Assembly: GCA_043773745.1 (NCBI GenBank)
Contig: JAYVEV010000009.1
Coordinates: 12,014-76,013, forward strand
Direction of reading: 5' to 3'
DNA length: 64,000 nt
Source of the DNA: UKL13-2 sp043773745
GTDB lineage: Bacteria > Pseudomonadota > Gammaproteobacteria > Burkholderiales > Usitatibacteraceae
A program made the translations under genes and the position numbers. Below the pieces are notes generated by a model that worked only from the letters and a program-made list of their open reading frames with translations, was not told the DNA's origin and searched no databases. Shown here piece by piece: positions 46,626 through 56,479 of this stretch (position 1 is its first letter; every line of letters starts with the position of its first letter).

Positions 46626-48311
46626 ATGAACATCCCGACTGAACCAAAATACCGCTCATTCACCATCACTCAAGGCAACGAACGCGCGCCCAATCGCTCC
46701 ATGCTGCGCGGCATTGGCTATAAGGATGAAGATTTCAAAAAGCCCTTCGTCGGGTTGGCTAGCGGACATTCCACGCTCAACCCGTGCAACGCCGGCATTC
46801 GCCCCTTGGCCGATGCCGCTGATTTGGCGATTCGCGCTGCCGGCGGCATGCCGCAAATGTTCGGCACCATCACTGTTACCGACGGGATTTCGATGGGTAC
46901 CGAGGGCATGAAATATTCGCTGGTGTCGCGCGAGGTGATTGCAGATTCCATCGAGACCGCCTGCCAGTCGCAATTCATGGATGGTGTAATGACCATCGGC
47001 GGCTGCGATAAAAATATGCCTGGCGCGATGATCGGTATTTGTCGCATGAATATCCCCGCCATTTTTGTTTATGGCGGCACGATCAAGCCCGGTCATTACA
47101 AGGGCCAGGACTTGCAGGTAGTAAGCGTGTTTGAAGCCGTCGGTGCATTCAACGCGGGCAAAATGAGTGAGGAAGATTTCGGCTGCATTGAGCGTTGTGC
47201 GATCCCCGGTGTGGGTGCGTGCGGCGGCATGTATACCGCTAACACCATGTCATCCGCGTTCGAGGCGCTGGGCATGTCGTTGCCGTTTTCATCCACCATG
47301 GCGGCGGAAGATTATGAAAAAATCGAGAGCACCGAAGAAAGCGCGCGGGTGTTGTTGAATGCGATTAAAAACAATATTCGTCCGCGCGATATTGTCACAC
47401 GCAAGTCGCTTGAAAATGCCGTCGCCGTCATCATGGCCGTAGGCGGCTCCACCAATGCCGTGTTGCATTTTCTGGCTATTGCTCACGCCGCCGATGTGGA
47501 ATGGACCATTGATGATTTCGAGCGAATGCGTCGCAAGGTCGGTGTATTCTGTGATCTGAAACCGTCCGGCAAATATGTCGCGGTGGATTTGCACAAAGCG
47601 GGCGGTGTCCCGCAAGTGATGAAAATGCTGCTGAATGCGGGTCTCCTGCACGGTGATTGCATGACCATCACCGGCAAGACGATTGCCGAAACATTGAAAG
47701 ATATTCCCGATGCGCCGAGAGCCGATCAGGATGTGATCCGTCCTTACGATAAACCCATGTACAAAGAAGGCCATCTCGCCATTCTCAAAGGCAATATCGC
47801 GCCCGAAGGCTGTGTAGCTAAAATTACCGGCCTCAAGAATCCTGTCATCACTGGTCCGGCCCGAGTATTTGATTCAGAGCCGGAACTCATGGCCTCGATC
47901 ATGGCCGATTCGATCAAGGCAGGTGATGTGATCGTACTCCGCTACGAGGGGCCCAAAGGTGGTCCCGGCATGCGCGAAATGCTTGCGCCGACATCAGCCC
48001 TCATCGGCAAAGGCTTAGGTGAAAGTGTTGGCTTAATCACCGACGGTCGGTTCTCCGGTGGCACATGGGGAATGGTCGTGGGGCACGTCGCACCTGAAGC
48101 GTATGTAGGTGGTGTGATCGCTTTGATACATGAAGGCGATAGCGTCACCATTGATGCCCATAAATTGCTGTTGCAATTGAATGTGCCTGATGCGGAAATT
48201 GAGGCGAGACGCGCATTGTGGAAAGCGCCTTCGCCAAGATATACGCGTGGTGTGCTGGGGAAATATTTCAAGTTGGTGGGGACGGCTAGTAAGGGTGCAG
48301 TTACGGATTGA
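46626..48311 (+). CDS. ilvD: Dihydroxy-acid dehydratase
   Basis: A 561-residue Fe-S enzyme of valine, leucine and isoleucine synthesis, converting dihydroxy acids to 2-keto acids. Cluster and metal residues are seen in LNPCNAGI, IGGCDKNMPGAM and CGGMYTANTMSS; the C-terminal signature GLITDGRFSGGTWGMVVGH is intact. It follows vapC after 2 bases, so it may be partly transcribed from the toxin-antitoxin promoter. Confidence 0.97.
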   Translation: MNIPTEPKYRSFTITQGNERAPNRSMLRGIGYKDEDFKKPFVGLASGHSTLNPCNAGIRPLADAADLAIRAAGGMPQMFGTITVTDGISMGTEGMKYSLVSREVIADSIETACQSQFMDGVMTIGGCDKNMPGAMIGICRMNIPAIFVYGGTIKPGHYKGQDLQVVSVFEAVGAFNAGKMSEEDFGCIERCAIPGVGACGGMYTANTMSSAFEALGMSLPFSSTMAAEDYEKIESTEESARVLLNAIKNNIRPRDIVTRKSLENAVAVIMAVGGSTNAVLHFLAIAHAADVEWTIDDFERMRRKVGVFCDLKPSGKYVAVDLHKAGGVPQVMKMLLNAGLLHGDCMTITGKTIAETLKDIPDAPRADQDVIRPYDKPMYKEGHLAILKGNIAPEGCVAKITGLKNPVITGPARVFDSEPELMASIMADSIKAGDVIVLRYEGPKGGPGMREMLAPTSALIGKGLGESVGLITDGRFSGGTWGMVVGHVAPEAYVGGVIALIHEGDSVTIDAHKLLLQLNVPDAEIEARRALWKAPSPRYTRGVLGKYFKLVGTASKGAVTD

Positions 48312-48451
48312 AAGTTGTAACGCTCTACGGTTAAATAATTTCTGCGGAACGTATGTCTATATTTGAAATCAAATTGTCATTATTTTCGTCTGCTGCATTT
48401 TTTGCATTCGCGGCAAGCCCACATTAATTCCCAGCCAATACTGATTACTTC

Positions 48452-50632
48452 ATGCCGAACTTTCTCATGCCGACGCTGCGTTTTGTTGTTGCTTTTTTTG
48501 CAGCTATATTTATTGCCACGATCGTCTATGCCGCACCCGTTGTAGTGAAGACGCCGCATGTTGAGGCTGAGTTGATCGCGCGTCATACCGCGGTTATTCC
48601 GGGGCAGGTTATTGAGGTGGCGCTGCGATTAAACATCATTGAGCATTGGCACACCTATTGGCAAAACCCGGGGGACTCCGGTTTGCCGACCCGACTCAAA
48701 TGGACTTTGCCGACTGGTTTTACGGCGAGTGTCATCGCGTGGCCGTATCCGAAAAAACTGCCCTTGGGCCCGCTGATGAATTTTGGCTACGAAGGCGAAG
48801 TGCTGCATCTGGTCACGATTCAAGCGCCGAAAGAATTGAAGGCGGGCGATAAAATTACCCTGAGTGCAAAAGCGGATTGGCTGGTGTGTGCTGATGTCTG
48901 CATCCCTGAAGATGGGCAGGTTTCGATCACGCTGCCAGTCGCCGCCAAGGGCTCGGCACCCGTAGCAGATTCGCGCTGGGTCAACGCATTCACAGCGGCG
49001 AATGCTGCGCTGCCGGCAACATTATCAGGCTGGAATACAAGCGCAAAAATTTCCGCAGAAGGTTTGCAAATTGATCTCACGTTGCCGCCGGGTGAGCGTG
49101 TCGACATTGCTGAAATCACGTTTTATCCAACCCGCGACGATGTGATGGCAAATGCCGGCAAGCAAGTATTGCTGAAGCTTGCCGATGGTTTTAGATTGAC
49201 CGTGCCGCTTGCCGACCCATTGGTTGCCGAATTGAAAACGCTTGACGGCGTGTTGGTGGCTTCTGGCAATTGGGGTCAAGCGCATGCCGGTAAAGCGGTT
49301 GTGATTGCTGCGCCCGTTACTTACATAAAATCCGCAATAACGAGCTCTGGAGCGGCTCCCAAGCCAAAAATGCCCCAAGAAGCTCTTCCTACCTTGAGTT
49401 TGCTCGCTGCAATCGGCGCGGCAATATTAGGTGGCTTGGTGCTGAACCTGATGCCCTGCGTGTTTCCGGTGCTGGGTATCAAGGTGATGGGCTTTGTGGA
49501 AAACGCACATGGTGACGCGCGAATTTTACGTCGTCAGGGCCTCGCGTTTTTTGTGGGCGTGGTGGTGTCATTTATGGTGTTAGCGGCGCTCATGCTGGCG
49601 CTGCGCGCCGCGGGCCAATCGATAGGTTGGGGCTTTCAGTTGCAGGAGCCCGGATTCATTGTGTTGCTGGCAATTATTTTTTTCATCATGGCACTAAATT
49701 TATCAGGCGTGTTTGAAATGGGTACCAGCCTGCAATCCGCGGCGGGCCAAGCTGAACTGAATGCGCACACAACAAAAAATCCACTCGCCGGTGCATTTGC
49801 ATCGGGCGTGTTGGCCACACTGGTCGCCACACCATGCATGGCGCCGGGCCTCGGCGCAACAGTGGGATTTACCCTAAGCCAGAGTGCGCCAATTGCATTG
49901 GTGGTATTCCTGGCCATCGCTGTGGGCCTCGCTCTGCCGGTGCTATTGCTGTCGTTTGTGCCCGCATGGCTCAAGTTCCTGCCTAAGCCCGGCGCATGGA
50001 TGGAAACCTTCAAACAATTAATGGCGTTCCCGCTCTACGCCACCGTGGTTTGGCTGGCATGGGTGCTGGGTACGCAGACTGGCAATGATGGCATCACAAA
50101 ATTACTGGCGGCACTAATTGCGATTGCGTTTGCGGCGTGGGCGTATGGACGTTGGCAGGTTAAAAAGCCGCTGCTGGCGATGGTGCTCGCAGTGGCTGGC
50201 TTAGGGGTGGGTATCACGCTTGCATGGCCGTCAGCCGAGACTCAGGGCAGTCCACAAACCAAGTTGGAAGAGGGCTGGATTGCATTTTCGCCCGCTAAAA
50301 TTACTGAACTGCGAGGTCAGGGCAAACCAGTATTCGTCGATTTCACCGCGACGTGGTGCATCACCTGTCAGGTTAATAAGCGCGTCGCGCTGAATCAGGC
50401 TGATGTGACGAAACGCTTTCAGGAATTGGGCATCGTGCGCATGAAAGCAGACTGGACGGTGAAAGACCCGGTCATTACCGAAGCACTCGCCGAGTTTGGC
50501 CGAAATGGTGTGCCGCTTTATGTTTTTTATCCGGCCAAAGGTGAGCCAGTCATCCTGCCGGAATTACTAACGTCCACCATTGTGCTGGCTGCTGTTGATG
50601 CGGCAACAAGCGGCAAAACGATCCCGCGCTAA
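48452..50632 (+). CDS. DsbD/ScsB-type thiol:disulfide interchange protein
   Basis: A 726-residue membrane protein. After a signal peptide, the N-terminal periplasmic beta domain (about 30-280) has the Cys pair in WLVCADVCIPE. The eight-helix transporter domain carries NLMPCVFPVLGIK (about 335) and VATPCMAPGLG (about 455). The C-terminal thioredoxin domain has ATWCITCQVNK (about 635). It passes electrons from cytosolic thioredoxin to periplasmic substrates. The N-domain is closer to ScsB than to E. coli DsbD. Its stop lies one base from the convergent gspD stop. The second ATG at 48467 is also possible. Confidence 0.92.
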   Translation: MPNFLMPTLRFVVAFFAAIFIATIVYAAPVVVKTPHVEAELIARHTAVIPGQVIEVALRLNIIEHWHTYWQNPGDSGLPTRLKWTLPTGFTASVIAWPYPKKLPLGPLMNFGYEGEVLHLVTIQAPKELKAGDKITLSAKADWLVCADVCIPEDGQVSITLPVAAKGSAPVADSRWVNAFTAANAALPATLSGWNTSAKISAEGLQIDLTLPPGERVDIAEITFYPTRDDVMANAGKQVLLKLADGFRLTVPLADPLVAELKTLDGVLVASGNWGQAHAGKAVVIAAPVTYIKSAITSSGAAPKPKMPQEALPTLSLLAAIGAAILGGLVLNLMPCVFPVLGIKVMGFVENAHGDARILRRQGLAFFVGVVVSFMVLAALMLALRAAGQSIGWGFQLQEPGFIVLLAIIFFIMALNLSGVFEMGTSLQSAAGQAELNAHTTKNPLAGAFASGVLATLVATPCMAPGLGATVGFTLSQSAPIALVVFLAIAVGLALPVLLLSFVPAWLKFLPKPGAWMETFKQLMAFPLYATVVWLAWVLGTQTGNDGITKLLAALIAIAFAAWAYGRWQVKKPLLAMVLAVAGLGVGITLAWPSAETQGSPQTKLEEGWIAFSPAKITELRGQGKPVFVDFTATWCITCQVNKRVALNQADVTKRFQELGIVRMKADWTVKDPVITEALAEFGRNGVPLYVFYPAKGEPVILPELLTSTIVLAAVDAATSGKTIPR

Positions 50633-50633
50633 T

Positions 50634-52754
50634 TTAATTGTTAGGAGCAGATGGCGCGGTAGCAGGTGTTGTGGTTGGGGGAAGCTGTTCCTGTGCCCAC
50701 GGCCCCAGCTGCTTGCGAATAGCGTCGGTTACGGCGCGGGCATCGTTGTCATCATTCATGATGTAGGGAGTAATCATCACCACCAACTCTGTTCTTTTGT
50801 CGCTCTCGACATTGGTTTTGAAAGCGCGACCCAGCAGTGGAATATCCTTCAGGAAAGGAACTCCTCTGCCACTGACTTCTTTGCGCTTCGAGATGAGCCC
50901 GCCCAACACATAGGTGGTGCCGTGCTTGAGTGTCAGTTTGGTGTCCAGTGTGCGTTTGGATATGGGCGGCGAATTTGGGCCTCCCGGCACGGTCTCACCC
51001 GGAGTGCTGATTTCTTGGATGATCTCCATATCGACCTGATCGGACGAATGGATGACGGGCTTGATTTTCATGATCGTACCGGTCTCAACATACTGAATCG
51101 AACTGATGATGCCATTTCCGCCGGTGGCAGAATTAGTCTGTTGCGAGGTCAACACGGGAATGGAATCACCCACTTGAATACTGGCCGGTTCACCGTTGCG
51201 TACCAATAGGCGTGGATTTGACAGCACACTGACCCGGCCATCATTGGCGATCGCATTCAGCACGGCGCGTGGATTGCCCGAGCCATCAAGCTGGCTCACG
51301 ACCAGGCCGGCAATCGTCGAAAGAGTATTTCCGGGGATGACGCCGGAGGTGTTTCCGCCTGAAGCGGTGACATTTCTTCCGCTGCCATTCACGCGCGAAA
51401 AAATCCAATCTACGCCGGTCGTCATTCCATCGGACAACGTCACCTCAGCGACCGTCACTTCGATTAAGACCTGTCGAGCTGTACGATCTAAATCGCGGAG
51501 CAGCCGAATAATATCGGTATATTCCTCACCTGACGCGCGAAACAGAAGCGTGTTGGTGGCCTTGTCTACCACGACGCTGCTGGCAGCGGAGGGCGCTGCA
51601 ACCGCACCCGTAGTGGAGGCGGCCGTTGCCGTTGTTGCTTTAGCCGGTGTGCCGCCCAGCAGTCGTTGCACAGTTTCAGCCAAACGCGATGCATCGGTAT
51701 TGCGCACCTGGTAGCTAAAGAAATTTCGTCCCACACTTTTTTCAGCGGGTTTGTCGAGCACTTGCGCCCACTCAACAATGTGATTGATGATTTCTTTTGA
51801 TTGCGCGAACACGATCACGCTGTTGATACCGGCAATCGGCAACAGGGTGATGGGATATTGCACCGAGCCTTCTTTAGCGGTGCCGACCGCATAGCCTTCC
51901 TGGAGCAGGATTTCGGTCAGTCGTTTGACCAGTTCTTCTGCCGACCAAATCAGCGGTGTAATGCGAATCGAATTGCGACCCTTAAACAAGGGCTGATCGA
52001 GCATTTGGATCGCCTCAAGCGCGGCCTGCACATCGTCGCCATTGCCGGCGAGGAGTAGAGAGTTACGAATAATGTCATCAGTGACGCGAATCTTGTCGCC
52101 AAACAAAGTCTTGATGTAGCTAACAATTTCCGTATTGCGGACTGCTTGCAACTCAACCAGCTGGAATACAGGGCGCAATGGCAGCGGTGTATCTGGCATG
52201 GCCCGACCACGGCGTATTTCAGGTAAATATCCCGCATTGGTGTTGTCTGGCACGATGCGAATCAGGCCGCCAATATCCTGCACCGCAATGCCGTAACTTT
52301 TGAGTAAGAGACGCGCACTGTTCTCGGCCTCAACAGCCGTTAATGCTTTACCACTCCGTACGGTAACCAAATCTTTGCGGGCCATCACGGCAGGATCAAT
52401 GCTGATATTGCGTTTAAGCACCGTCGCATAAACAGTCTGGACGAAGGCGGGCAACGGCAAAGAATCAAAATTCAGCGTGACGTTTGCGGCCTGTCCCGTG
52501 GCCACGGGCGCTACGGGCTGTGCGGGCTTGGCGGGCAGGGATGGCAGCTTGGGGTTGTCAGTGACAATAGTGGCGCTGTCGTTTTTGGCGCTGTTTGCGT
52601 TGTTGTTCAATGCAGCGAGCGCGCTATCCGCTTGGGTTTGTGGACGCGCGGGGATATCCAGCTTGGCGGGAATCAGCGGCTCCGTTGCGCAACCGGCCAG
52701 CGCCATCGCTATGGCATAAGCTAATCCGGATTTCATAAATTTTGTTTTCATCAT
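50634..52754 (-). CDS. gspD: Type II secretion secretin GspD
   Basis: About 706 residues from the ATG at 52754, which shares a base with the preceding stop codon (TGATG). A signal peptide with lipobox ALAGC makes it a lipoprotein. N0-N3 ring-building domains follow (VTLNFDSLPLPAFVQTVYATVLKRNISIDP; the NTEIVSYIKTLFG repeats). The secretin core has SVLSNPRLLVRNGEPASIQVG, and VPFLKDIPLLGRAFK is the family signature. It forms the outer-membrane channel. A Pro/Thr-rich tail ends the protein. Confidence 0.93.
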   Translation of the reverse strand: MMKTKFMKSGLAYAIAMALAGCATEPLIPAKLDIPARPQTQADSALAALNNNANSAKNDSATIVTDNPKLPSLPAKPAQPVAPVATGQAANVTLNFDSLPLPAFVQTVYATVLKRNISIDPAVMARKDLVTVRSGKALTAVEAENSARLLLKSYGIAVQDIGGLIRIVPDNTNAGYLPEIRRGRAMPDTPLPLRPVFQLVELQAVRNTEIVSYIKTLFGDKIRVTDDIIRNSLLLAGNGDDVQAALEAIQMLDQPLFKGRNSIRITPLIWSAEELVKRLTEILLQEGYAVGTAKEGSVQYPITLLPIAGINSVIVFAQSKEIINHIVEWAQVLDKPAEKSVGRNFFSYQVRNTDASRLAETVQRLLGGTPAKATTATAASTTGAVAAPSAASSVVVDKATNTLLFRASGEEYTDIIRLLRDLDRTARQVLIEVTVAEVTLSDGMTTGVDWIFSRVNGSGRNVTASGGNTSGVIPGNTLSTIAGLVVSQLDGSGNPRAVLNAIANDGRVSVLSNPRLLVRNGEPASIQVGDSIPVLTSQQTNSATGGNGIISSIQYVETGTIMKIKPVIHSSDQVDMEIIQEISTPGETVPGGPNSPPISKRTLDTKLTLKHGTTYVLGGLISKRKEVSGRGVPFLKDIPLLGRAFKTNVESDKRTELVVMITPYIMNDDNDARAVTDAIRKQLGPWAQEQLPPTTTPATAPSAPNN

Positions 52755-53215
52755 CACCATACAATCGGTATTGTTTGTTCGGCCAATGGCAGCAAACGCT
52801 TCTTGCCCTCAATATAGACGCATACGCCATTGTCCTTGATATCGACAATGGGTGTGCCATCTGGAAATTTTTCGCCCACTTTCAAAGGCAGAACGCGGTC
52901 ATCGCCAAACTGTACCAGCACCACGCGGTCGCGCGCCTGACCGGCTACACCCGCCACGCGCCAGCGTTTGGCACGTTCATCAACCTCGCCATCAATTTGA
53001 AACTGTCCACCCCACAGATTACTACGAGTCATCTCGGTCAAATTGTCCGCCGCACGATTCACCGTGTTCAGGCGATTGACGCGCCAGCCCTCGTCGGCAC
53101 GAACCACCTTGAGTTTGGCGGGATCAAATTCGGGGGCGGGCACGGCGAGCGTGATGACGCCGGCCAAAATGGCAACAGCCCATAGCCAGTAGATAAAAAT
53201 TTGACGGGGCGTCAC
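52754..53215 (-). CDS. GspC/GspN-like inner-membrane component of type II secretion
   Basis: A 153-residue protein with one N-terminal membrane helix (about 8-26) and a periplasmic domain ending in a beta-rich part (WRVAGVAGQARDRVVLVQFGDDRVLPLKVGEKFPDGTPI) that resembles the homology region of GspC. It lies between gspM and gspD, the place of xpsN in Xanthomonas-type clusters. It probably links the inner-membrane platform to the secretin. It overlaps both neighbours by a few bases. The name is uncertain. Confidence 0.72.
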   Translation of the reverse strand: MTPRQIFIYWLWAVAILAGVITLAVPAPEFDPAKLKVVRADEGWRVNRLNTVNRAADNLTEMTRSNLWGGQFQIDGEVDERAKRWRVAGVAGQARDRVVLVQFGDDRVLPLKVGEKFPDGTPIVDIKDNGVCVYIEGKKRLLPLAEQTIPIVW

Positions 53216-53868
53216 TTTGCGCCTCCGGTATTTGAGCTGCCTGCTTTTGCACTATTGCCGGTTGCGACAGATTCGGGCCTCAGTGCATAAGCCACCATCT
53301 CGATTTCCGCGAACGGTGCCGGCGCACCGCGTATCGACAGACTTTCAATCATGATGGCAGGCTTTTTGTCACTCACATCGCGGGCAATTGTGGCGAGCCA
53401 GGTATTTACCGCGGCCGGACGAAAATCCACCAGTACCCGCGCACGGATAGGCACGATCTCGGCCATCTCGGCGGAAAGGGGCGCATCACCCACGGTTACC
53501 TTCACTTGCCGCGCGATCAGTCCGGCGCTGGCCAAGGTGCGATTGAGAGATTCTTGAACCGCGGCCTGAGCAAGACCCAGGCTGCCTTCTTTCCAGATTA
53601 GGCTTTCATAATCAGTCATCGCCGATTTAACGTCGTTCGCGCGACTCACCCAATCGCCCGAATTTGCTAGGACGCGAGCGCGGGCGATACGCGCCTCGGC
53701 CGAGGTCCATGCATCGCGTTTGGCAGCCACGCTATCGCGCAACCCTAAAATACAGTACAGCCACATAAGGGCCGCAATGACGTAAACACCATAGCGCAGT
53801 CGCGGGTTAGCCCGCCATTGTTCGCGAGCATCGTTGACTGCGGCGTTGATTTGACTTTGTGCGTTCAT
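53212..53868 (-). CDS. gspM: Type II secretion platform protein GspM
   Basis: A 218-residue protein with a short cytosolic start, one membrane helix (about 26-46), a coiled-coil segment, and a ferredoxin-like periplasmic domain (AAVQESLNRTLASAGL to VRVLVDFRPAAVNTWLATIARD). This is the GspM plan. It overlaps gspL and the following gene by 4 bp on each side. Sequence conservation in GspM is low, so position in the cluster carries much of the call. Confidence 0.82.
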   Translation of the reverse strand: MNAQSQINAAVNDAREQWRANPRLRYGVYVIAALMWLYCILGLRDSVAAKRDAWTSAEARIARARVLANSGDWVSRANDVKSAMTDYESLIWKEGSLGLAQAAVQESLNRTLASAGLIARQVKVTVGDAPLSAEMAEIVPIRARVLVDFRPAAVNTWLATIARDVSDKKPAIMIESLSIRGAPAPFAEIEMVAYALRPESVATGNSAKAGSSNTGGAK

Positions 53869-55085
53869 CGCTTTTCCGTACCAGGCGGTGCCGACAGGGG
53901 AGCAGGCGTGGTGGCATCCGTACGCAATGGCTCAACGCGCATTTCAACGGCAAGCCGCAAACCTTCGCCGTTAACTTGCACATCATGAAATATCGGGTTC
54001 GCTTCAAAGGCTTTCACCAGTGTGGTCGCTGCCGGTGCAGTGCCATTCGCGGTGAATATCATCTTTAAACGCTTGCTGCGAATATCGCTCCCGTCGGGGC
54101 GCCAATCCCATTCGGCGAGTTGCAGGGTGCCGGGTTTACTGATCGCGCCAAGCGTGCGGCTGACTTCGGCAAATAGCGAAAGTGCATCGATCTGATTAAA
54201 TGCAGCGTCTAAGCGGGCTACTCTGGCCAGACTGCCGACAGCATTGCCGCGCGCACCGAGTAGACCATCAAGCTCTTGTTCGGTCGTCGCTAGCCGTGCT
54301 TCTGTCACCGACAAAGCCTGTGCATGGCGGCGGTAGTCATTTGCAAACCACAAGGTGGGTATCGCGAGCAGCAGTGCCGCGACAGCAACCAGCCAGATTT
54401 CGCGTTCGGCATCGGGCGCATGAGCTTGGCCTCGTGCGTAACCCAAGGGCCGCGCTAACCAGTCTGTCGCCACCGTCAATGCGGATGGTATCGCCTCGCT
54501 GCGTTGGGCCAGATCCATTCCTGCAATCCGCTGAAAGTTAGCCCATGTTACCGGATTGGGCGGAACGTCCCACCATTGACTCGCGATAGTTATACCGTTG
54601 CGCGACACAACAGCTTCAATTCCATCGAGACAGGAAAAGCTTCGTACGCTAGTTGTCCCGACCGCGCGGCCACTTTCATTACCGGGGGTATCGTGTGCGT
54701 TTGATCGCAAGGCACCTTCGGGAATCACCGGTAAATCTTGTTCGACCACATTAACGCTGGCTTGTGCGCTTTCAACGGCCTCTTTATCCCATGCCATCAG
54801 CAAGGCGTGGCTATCACCGTCACCTTGCGGCACCACATAATGTGCGGTTTGTCGAAACGGTGTCCAAGCGGTAAGTTCAAGCTGAATGGCTGCCGCGCGG
54901 CGATTGGCCGCCACGTTTGAAAGTGCGATTGTTTTAACGCGATACTGCGAGCGCGACAGTATCCAGTAAGTGCGACTGCCTGTTTTGCCAGGCACCGCCA
55001 CAGCATCGGTGGTTTGCCGGTAGTGCTCGCCGAGCACCAGGCTGCTATTGGCGCGGCTGGGTAATTGCAGCAGGCGCTGAAGCAT
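53865..55085 (-). CDS. gspL: Type II secretion platform protein GspL
   Basis: About 406 residues from the ATG at 55085, overlapping the end of gspK by 41 bases; a GTG at 55160 is an alternative but has no ribosome site. An actin-like cytosolic part (about 1-240) is followed by one membrane helix (REIWLVAVAALLLAIPTLWF), a coiled coil and a periplasmic ferredoxin-like domain. GspL recruits the ATPase GspE. The partner ATPase gene is not in the window. Confidence 0.8.
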   Translation of the reverse strand: MLQRLLQLPSRANSSLVLGEHYRQTTDAVAVPGKTGSRTYWILSRSQYRVKTIALSNVAANRRAAAIQLELTAWTPFRQTAHYVVPQGDGDSHALLMAWDKEAVESAQASVNVVEQDLPVIPEGALRSNAHDTPGNESGRAVGTTSVRSFSCLDGIEAVVSRNGITIASQWWDVPPNPVTWANFQRIAGMDLAQRSEAIPSALTVATDWLARPLGYARGQAHAPDAEREIWLVAVAALLLAIPTLWFANDYRRHAQALSVTEARLATTEQELDGLLGARGNAVGSLARVARLDAAFNQIDALSLFAEVSRTLGAISKPGTLQLAEWDWRPDGSDIRSKRLKMIFTANGTAPAATTLVKAFEANPIFHDVQVNGEGLRLAVEMRVEPLRTDATTPAPLSAPPGTEKR

Positions 55086-56286
55086 TGTCGGCAGTAAGCC
55101 CTGTTTGGAGCTTGAGCCAGGATAGCGAGCGGTTGTCAGTGGCACGTTGGCTAACTTCACGATTTATAAGTGATGATCGAAAATTCGGTAACGAGTTTTT
55201 ATTGGAACGCTCGCGGTCATTATTGGGGCTATTATTAGCGCTTTTACCCAGCCCCGAAACTCCTGCACTAAATACCCGCGCAAAGTCGTCAGCGTCATCA
55301 TCCGAGACTAGACTGTTGCGCGGTCGATGACGACATTCATTAACTTGAGCCGCCTTCAAACTTGCAACGGGCGTTATAACCAATCGGCATTCTATCAGGA
55401 ACGCCAGATCGTCCCGCTGATAGGTGAGTCGCCAAGTGTTAGCGCCCACTAGCTGAATATCTTCAAAATCAATGGGGCCGTTGGTAAAAGGTACCAGGTC
55501 TGCTGCATTTTGAAATGGGGTCAGACGACGTTGATCCAGCAATGCCGTGATACGTGCCTGATCAATGCCAGCCAGTGTTTGCACTACTAAGCGGGGGGCG
55601 GTATTCAAATTGACGGCTATTATGCGGTGTGCGCTGAAATAACTGAGAAACCGTTCTGCTGCGCCGGGCTTGCCGCGGGCTTCCAGCTCAACCAGCAACT
55701 CCCGCCAACCGGGGATGCGTCTTAACTCGTCCCTTGAAATGAAGAAATCGTTAGCCGGTGGTGGCAGCTTCGCCTCAATATAGTCGCGTCGTTCCGCACC
55801 ATTCAAGCGTTTCAAATCATCAATATCAACATAATCCCGCAGCGTATCAATCAATCGGTCGTGTCGCTCAGCGGGCAAACCTACCGCGCTGAAAAACCGC
55901 CGAAGCTGGCGATCTTCATTGACGTTGAGGCTGATTAACCCGCGCTCATCCTGGACAGCAATTTGGGTTTTGTCCGATAGGCGATAAAAACGGCCGTCCA
56001 ATAGTAACGGCTCCTTGGGGGCTGCTTTTATTACCAGCCCACGCTCAGTAATGGGATTAAGCAGTACCGCTTGCATCAGCGTCTGGCCTATTGAGACTGC
56101 CTCCCGTTCCGCTTCGGCAAGCGCTTGTTGCTGAAACGCGGCCGTTTGCAAACCCTCCACGCGCGAAGCGAAATAGGCAGCGCCAATAGCAATCACCGCG
56201 ATCGCGAACAGGGTCGCCACCAAAATAAACCCCGATGCTTGGCGGGGGTTGCGGATCGCACGGTATTGGCTGGCAACGTTAGACAT
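55045..56286 (-). CDS. gspK: Type II secretion minor pseudopilin GspK
   Basis: A 413-residue pseudopilin. The prepilin cleavage region is ASGFILVATLFAIAVIAIGAA with the hydrophobic helix at about 19-42. The large domain contains LISLNVNEDRQLRRFFSAVG, DYVDIDDLKRLNGAERRDY, and ISRDELRRIPGW, typical of GspK, which caps the pseudopilus. The last 95 residues are a Ser/Asn/Arg-rich tail not usual for the family, and the end overlaps gspL. Confidence 0.9.
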   Translation of the reverse strand: MSNVASQYRAIRNPRQASGFILVATLFAIAVIAIGAAYFASRVEGLQTAAFQQQALAEAEREAVSIGQTLMQAVLLNPITERGLVIKAAPKEPLLLDGRFYRLSDKTQIAVQDERGLISLNVNEDRQLRRFFSAVGLPAERHDRLIDTLRDYVDIDDLKRLNGAERRDYIEAKLPPPANDFFISRDELRRIPGWRELLVELEARGKPGAAERFLSYFSAHRIIAVNLNTAPRLVVQTLAGIDQARITALLDQRRLTPFQNAADLVPFTNGPIDFEDIQLVGANTWRLTYQRDDLAFLIECRLVITPVASLKAAQVNECRHRPRNSLVSDDDADDFARVFSAGVSGLGKSANNSPNNDRERSNKNSLPNFRSSLINREVSQRATDNRSLSWLKLQTGLTADNASAPAAITQPRQ

Positions 56287-56479
56287 ACCCCAGTATAAAG
56301 CACGCCAATAAAGTGATTTGCGGGCACCTAAACAAGATTGGCACGAAATTTGTCTGCGTCGTCAGGGCGGGTTATCATGCAAGGCCATGCGGAAATGTAG
56401 AAATGTTGATATTTTGCTAACTCGTTCGCCATTGCCAGCCGGTACTGACCACGCCCCGCATCGTCGCTACAGCGGGCGC

